DNA from: Lasiosphaeris hirsuta
Lineage: Eukaryota > Ascomycota > Sordariomycetes > Sordariales > Lasiosphaeriaceae
Direction of reading: 5' to 3'
Length of the DNA stretch: 64,000 bases
NCBI GenBank assembly: GCA_030549175.1
Contig: JAUKUA010000004.1
Location: 5,580,001-5,644,000, forward strand
The notes beneath the pieces are model-generated. The model was not told where the DNA came from, did not search any database, and saw only the letters and a program-made list of their open reading frames with translations. Positions 60,683-64,000 of the stretch are shown here, piece after piece. Position numbers and translations under genes: made by a program. Every line of letters starts with the position of its first letter. Position 1 is the first letter of the stretch.

Positions 60683-61399
60683 TTGGGCAGAGTATTTTGT
60701 ATTGGTGCCACGACATGGTAGGAGCCCATCTCATTGGATGGGGGCAGGTGCAGGACTGGGCACCTACATGAACATTGTGCAGTTTGTCTGTCAGGTGTGC
60801 ATGTCAACTTTTCGTCGTTTTTTTTCCCTTTGCTGCTGAGTCGAATCTGCCGGCCTAACAGCGACCAGCCTGATGAAGTTTGTCGGCGGCCGAGCAGAAG
60901 AGGGGATAGATACATTGCACGCGCTGCAAGCACGGGTTGCTTTATGTTACGTCTAACCATTTCCTTCGAGACAATCGCGACGTGTAGGTAGGTTGTACGC
61001 TGGACACACAATTTTCTACCATCTAGATTTACCATCCAACGGATTCACGAGTGTTGAGGCAAAGACGTCAACTCCCCAAGGGGGGGGAATGCATTGACAC
61101 AATTGCTGTCAACTCCCTTGTATATAATTCACTGAAAATTATAGTTTTTTTATCTTTTCGTTGCACTCACTCCCATCAATGCATCAATGCATGGATACGG
61201 CGCCAACCTATCATGATATGCCACAAGGTACCCCCAACAAGGACCAAATAAGTCGGTATAATGCCACATATCCTACCGGACTCCACCTAACGGAAACCGT
61301 GCCCAACTTGAATGCAAAGCCATCCAAGAAACACGCCTCAATCGCAAACCCTCACCAGAGCAGGAAACCTCTCCCCCAAAAACTCCCATACCTCATGAT
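60683..61399. other. Intergenic, no gene seen
   Basis: 3' flanks of the 59480 gene and of the helicase pseudogene. It contains homopolymer runs (T near 60816, G near 61081) and no usable frame. Confidence 0.5.
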
Positions 61400-62973
61400 T
61401 CCCCCCCAGTAGCCGCCAGCGGCCTCGGGTCCCCCTCTACCTTTAGCTCCTTCGAGCGAGGTTGGCGCGCGACAAGGCGACGTACACCTGGCCCCAGGTG
61501 AAGGCGCGCGTCAGGTCGACAACGACGCGGTCCAGCGTCATGCCCTGCGCCCTGTGCGTGGTGTGATGGTCCACGCGGCCGTGAGCGGGATCTGGGTGCG
61601 GGAGACGAGGGCGTAGCCGCTACTCGCCTCGCCGACCTCGGGTCACAAAGCACTCGGGGTAGATGGTTGCGTGTGTGGCACTTTGCCGATCTCCCCTCGC
61701 TCTGTGGCCCGTGGAGGAAGCGCACTAAGGGCCAGCCGGGGCTCGTTGTCTGTCTCTCGGCAAAGGTTTGGATGTGTTGCTCCTGGAGCGAGGCTTGCTC
61801 GCCGACGAGCCCGCTGCCTAGGCTATTGCTACCGCCGACCTTGGATTTACGGGGCAGTTTCAGGTTGACGAGCAGGATGACCTGCATGCCCACTTTGAGG
61901 TCAATGTGCCGGGCGAAGCGGTGGTCGTTGCCGAAATGCACGAGCGAGCCATCTCCAGATTTCCTGCCGTACCTTTGTGCCAAATTGGGATTGAGACTCC
62001 CGCTGAACACGTCGTAGCATGCATAAGAGCGAGACTTGCTGCTGAGCCATGCAAAGGCCACCTCGTAGGTCAGCCGGGCTTCCTCGCGCGTTGAGAAGAG
62101 CCTGACGGCGTGTGTGGTGCTTGATTTGTGGCTCATCAACACATTGATCTCGTCTGGAGAGAAGGGGAGGCCCAACCGGCACTTCCACAGCATGGAGGTG
62201 AACATGCTGTCCTTTTGACGATGCGGAGTGCTCAGGTTGATGTGCCGGAACTCACACTCGTCCCAGACGCGGCTCCGAAAGGCCCATTTGTCAACCTCCG
62301 CATACCAAATGCCGCAGGTGTTGCAGTTGTGCGTCGCCTTGTTGTCGTCGGGACACAGCTCGGCGAATGACCATGTGGTGGTGCCTCCGACGGCCAGAGC
62401 GGCCTTGCCGGTCGGGGCCATGACCCGAACCTCCTTCCTTGCCTTCGACCATGAGGAGGGTTCTTGATGGCTTTGAGCACTCGCGTCTTACCGCACCCTG
62501 CCGAGCCGGTATAGAAGATGTTGCGCCCGGCCGCCGCAAGGTCGACGACTCTTTGCTGCTCTTCGCACAACGGCGGCTCTTGGGCTGTCCTCGGCCTCCC
62601 AGTATTCGGATTTGCCGTTTCCGTTTTTGCTCTCGTTCTCATTCTCGTTCCCGGGGCAGTCTTTGACATCTCCACCGTCATTAACATTGCCGTCGCCACC
62701 CACGGTGTCGCTGCTGATCGGTGCATCTCCTTTCTGTCTCTTTGCTGGAGCGGCATCGTCGTCACTTGCAGCAATTACGCAGCCCGCCACGCCAGCTACA
62801 AGCACGTCACTCTTCCTCTTGGTGGACAGCGCTACGATGCCGGCTGGGAGCAGTGTGTCGTGGAGGACAACGCTGCAATGCTGGCCGATCGTCCTCCTGC
62901 CAAGCGCCATCGCCGCTCCGCTATGGCGCATCGAAACCGACCCGCAGGAACGAGAAGTTGTTTGAGGGAACAT
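61400..62973 (-). pseudogene. Pif1-like DNA helicase pseudogene
   Basis: The minus strand codes, in three frames that must be joined by frameshifts, the order of a Pif1-type helicase. First is an Asp/Asn/Glu-rich N-terminus, then EEQQRVVDLAAAGRNIF and Walker A GSAGCGKTRVL (about 62480-62515). After a frameshift come APTGKAALAVGGTTTWSFA, a CNTCGIWY segment, HINLSTPHRQKD (the Q/R of motif III), LVNLKL, and after more frameshifts [13 protein letters not shown] and the [10 protein letters not shown] motif VI. The Walker B (DEIS) block expected between FAELCPDD and THNCNTC is absent, so a segment was deleted. It cannot make a working ATPase. GC is high and the damage is indels, not RIP. Multicopy Pif1-like helicases of this form are common near fungal transposons. 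Nothing Helitron-like (Rep) is joined to it. Confidence 0.8.
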
Positions 62974-64000
62974 TTTGCGATTCCCGAGAGGAGCTCGGGA
63001 AGTGTGTGCCCAGGCGTCGTGTGCTGGGCTGTCACCTGCAGAGTTGACCCCACGCTACTAATAGCCCACATACATGTGCTCATGCCCAATCCCCATCCCC
63101 ATCAAATAGGGGTTCGCGGCACACACTGTGGCTAGCCGCGATTCGGAGAAAGAAAATAGGGAACATCGTGCGACAGTTATCGTGACTTGTCAGTTTCGAC
63201 CACGACATTTGAGCACATTCACACCGTCTTTGTGCCGCAGATGGGAGCCATCGTCTAGTCCCTTAGACTTCGCTGTACTACTCAATAGGCACCATCCTCA
63301 CGATCTTTTACTTGCTCTTTAAAATGCTTGGGCGTTGAGTCTTTGGTGGCAATCAGCATAACCTCCCGCCAGTACGTATTATTTTGGTGCAGTCCCCTGT
63401 GGGTTGACAAGACGCTCCGAAGGAAGACTTGACTGTGCACTCCCTCTCTGTCTTCAGCCTGCGTTATCAACGCATGGCAGACTATAGGCAATGGTTTGAG
63501 AAATATCAAATCACCACACAAAAATTAGTTGCTGCTGGGTCTCTGGGATAGTGGTACTACTCCTCTCACCCTGGGGATAGAAAAGGTAGCGATATCTTAG
63601 CTGCATCAATCCACGACACTGCCTTGGTACTTATTTTCTCACTCCCTGGCACTGAGTATCAATCATACTTTGAAGAATAACGTAAAAGAATCTTGTATAC
63701 TGTACGTAGGCTATAAGAACATACAGCAAATTTTAATAGCCTTGAGCGCATGCTTGCTGGGATAGCAAGTGCCTGATTGAGAGATGATTTGGGGATGCCT
63801 CCGTCACGAATGCAAATATTTTATTTACTAGGTGCTGCAGACGGATAGGCATATTCACTTACTTTAAGAACCCAGTACCGATGAAGGAAACTATCTTCCT
63901 TTCCAAGGCTAATCGACTAAGTCCTACTTGCTTAGGTAGTGTTCTAATCTTATCTTATAAGATAGCCTCTATTCCAGTTTTATCTCTACTTACCTGCCTT
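62974..64000. other. No supported gene
   Basis: Frames are short. Composition becomes AT-richer towards the end (from about 63640). The last 150 bp (CTTGCTTAGGTAGTG... TTATAAGATAGCC) may be the edge of another repeat, but there is nothing in the window to compare it with. Confidence 0.4.

Noticed and set aside
60386..61035. Minus-strand frames at 60387-60734, 60419-60652 and 60445-61035
   Set aside because: They are antisense to the alanine-rich tail; low complexity makes all frames open.
61400..62973. Helicase domain of the Helitron at 12-23 kb
   Set aside because: It is 40 kb away on the other strand, not RIPed, and has the layout of stand-alone Pif1-like helicases.

Overview
The window looks like a chromosome piece from a filamentous ascomycete (Pezizomycotina). 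Genes at both ends have short introns (45-76 bp, GTAAGT/GTACGT/GTTAGT donors, CTAAC-type branch sites). Gene families are typical of moulds: fasciclin GPI protein, siderophore transporter, PNP-NACHT-ankyrin NLR. A central AT-rich block of about 41 kb is made of retroelements damaged in the manner of RIP (repeat-induced point mutation, C-to-T mainly at CpA).

Layout. 1-3.0 kb: end of a long LTR (Gypsy-A, my label), decayed sequence, and the N-terminal half of a dead siderophore-iron transporter. 3.2-8.1 kb: gene-rich, with a three-helix membrane protein (minus) and a two-domain fasciclin protein with three exons (plus). 9.1-13.1 kb: a mosaic of an intron-bearing gene relic, LTR scraps, a Tad-like LINE reverse-transcriptase scrap, a solo LTR-like unit, a 30-bp tandem repeat and the start of a Helitron replicase. 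13.1-50.4 kb: nested LTR retrotransposons. Gypsy-B (234-bp LTRs, 9.67 kb) is present twice, each with an exact 5-bp target duplication. Copy B1 (13094-22761) split the Helitron. Copy B2 (38483-48149) landed in Gypsy-A pol. Gypsy-A (1328-bp LTRs, 8.7 kb) has one complete copy (23369-32106, duplication CAAGC) that inserted into an older LTR of its own family, plus several inverted, solo and broken copies.

50.9-64 kb: ordinary GC content returns. A four-exon NLR gene (50870-55531, minus) encodes a possible N-terminal membrane anchor, a nucleoside-phosphorylase-like domain, a NACHT ATPase and 14 nearly identical ankyrin repeats. Next come a three-exon small secreted four-cysteine protein (56722-57395, minus), an unknown 400-residue protein with an alanine-rich tail (59480-60682, plus), and a frameshifted Pif1-like helicase pseudogene (61.4-63.0 kb, minus).

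Working together: no metabolic cluster is visible. The right flank resembles an accessory, conflict-related region, with an NLR built for recognition by repeat variation, a secreted protein beside it and helicase debris, set against a silenced transposon block. Most new to look at are the NLR architecture and the intact-in-frame third ORF downstream of pol in both Gypsy-B copies. All family names come from reading motifs by eye; no search was run.
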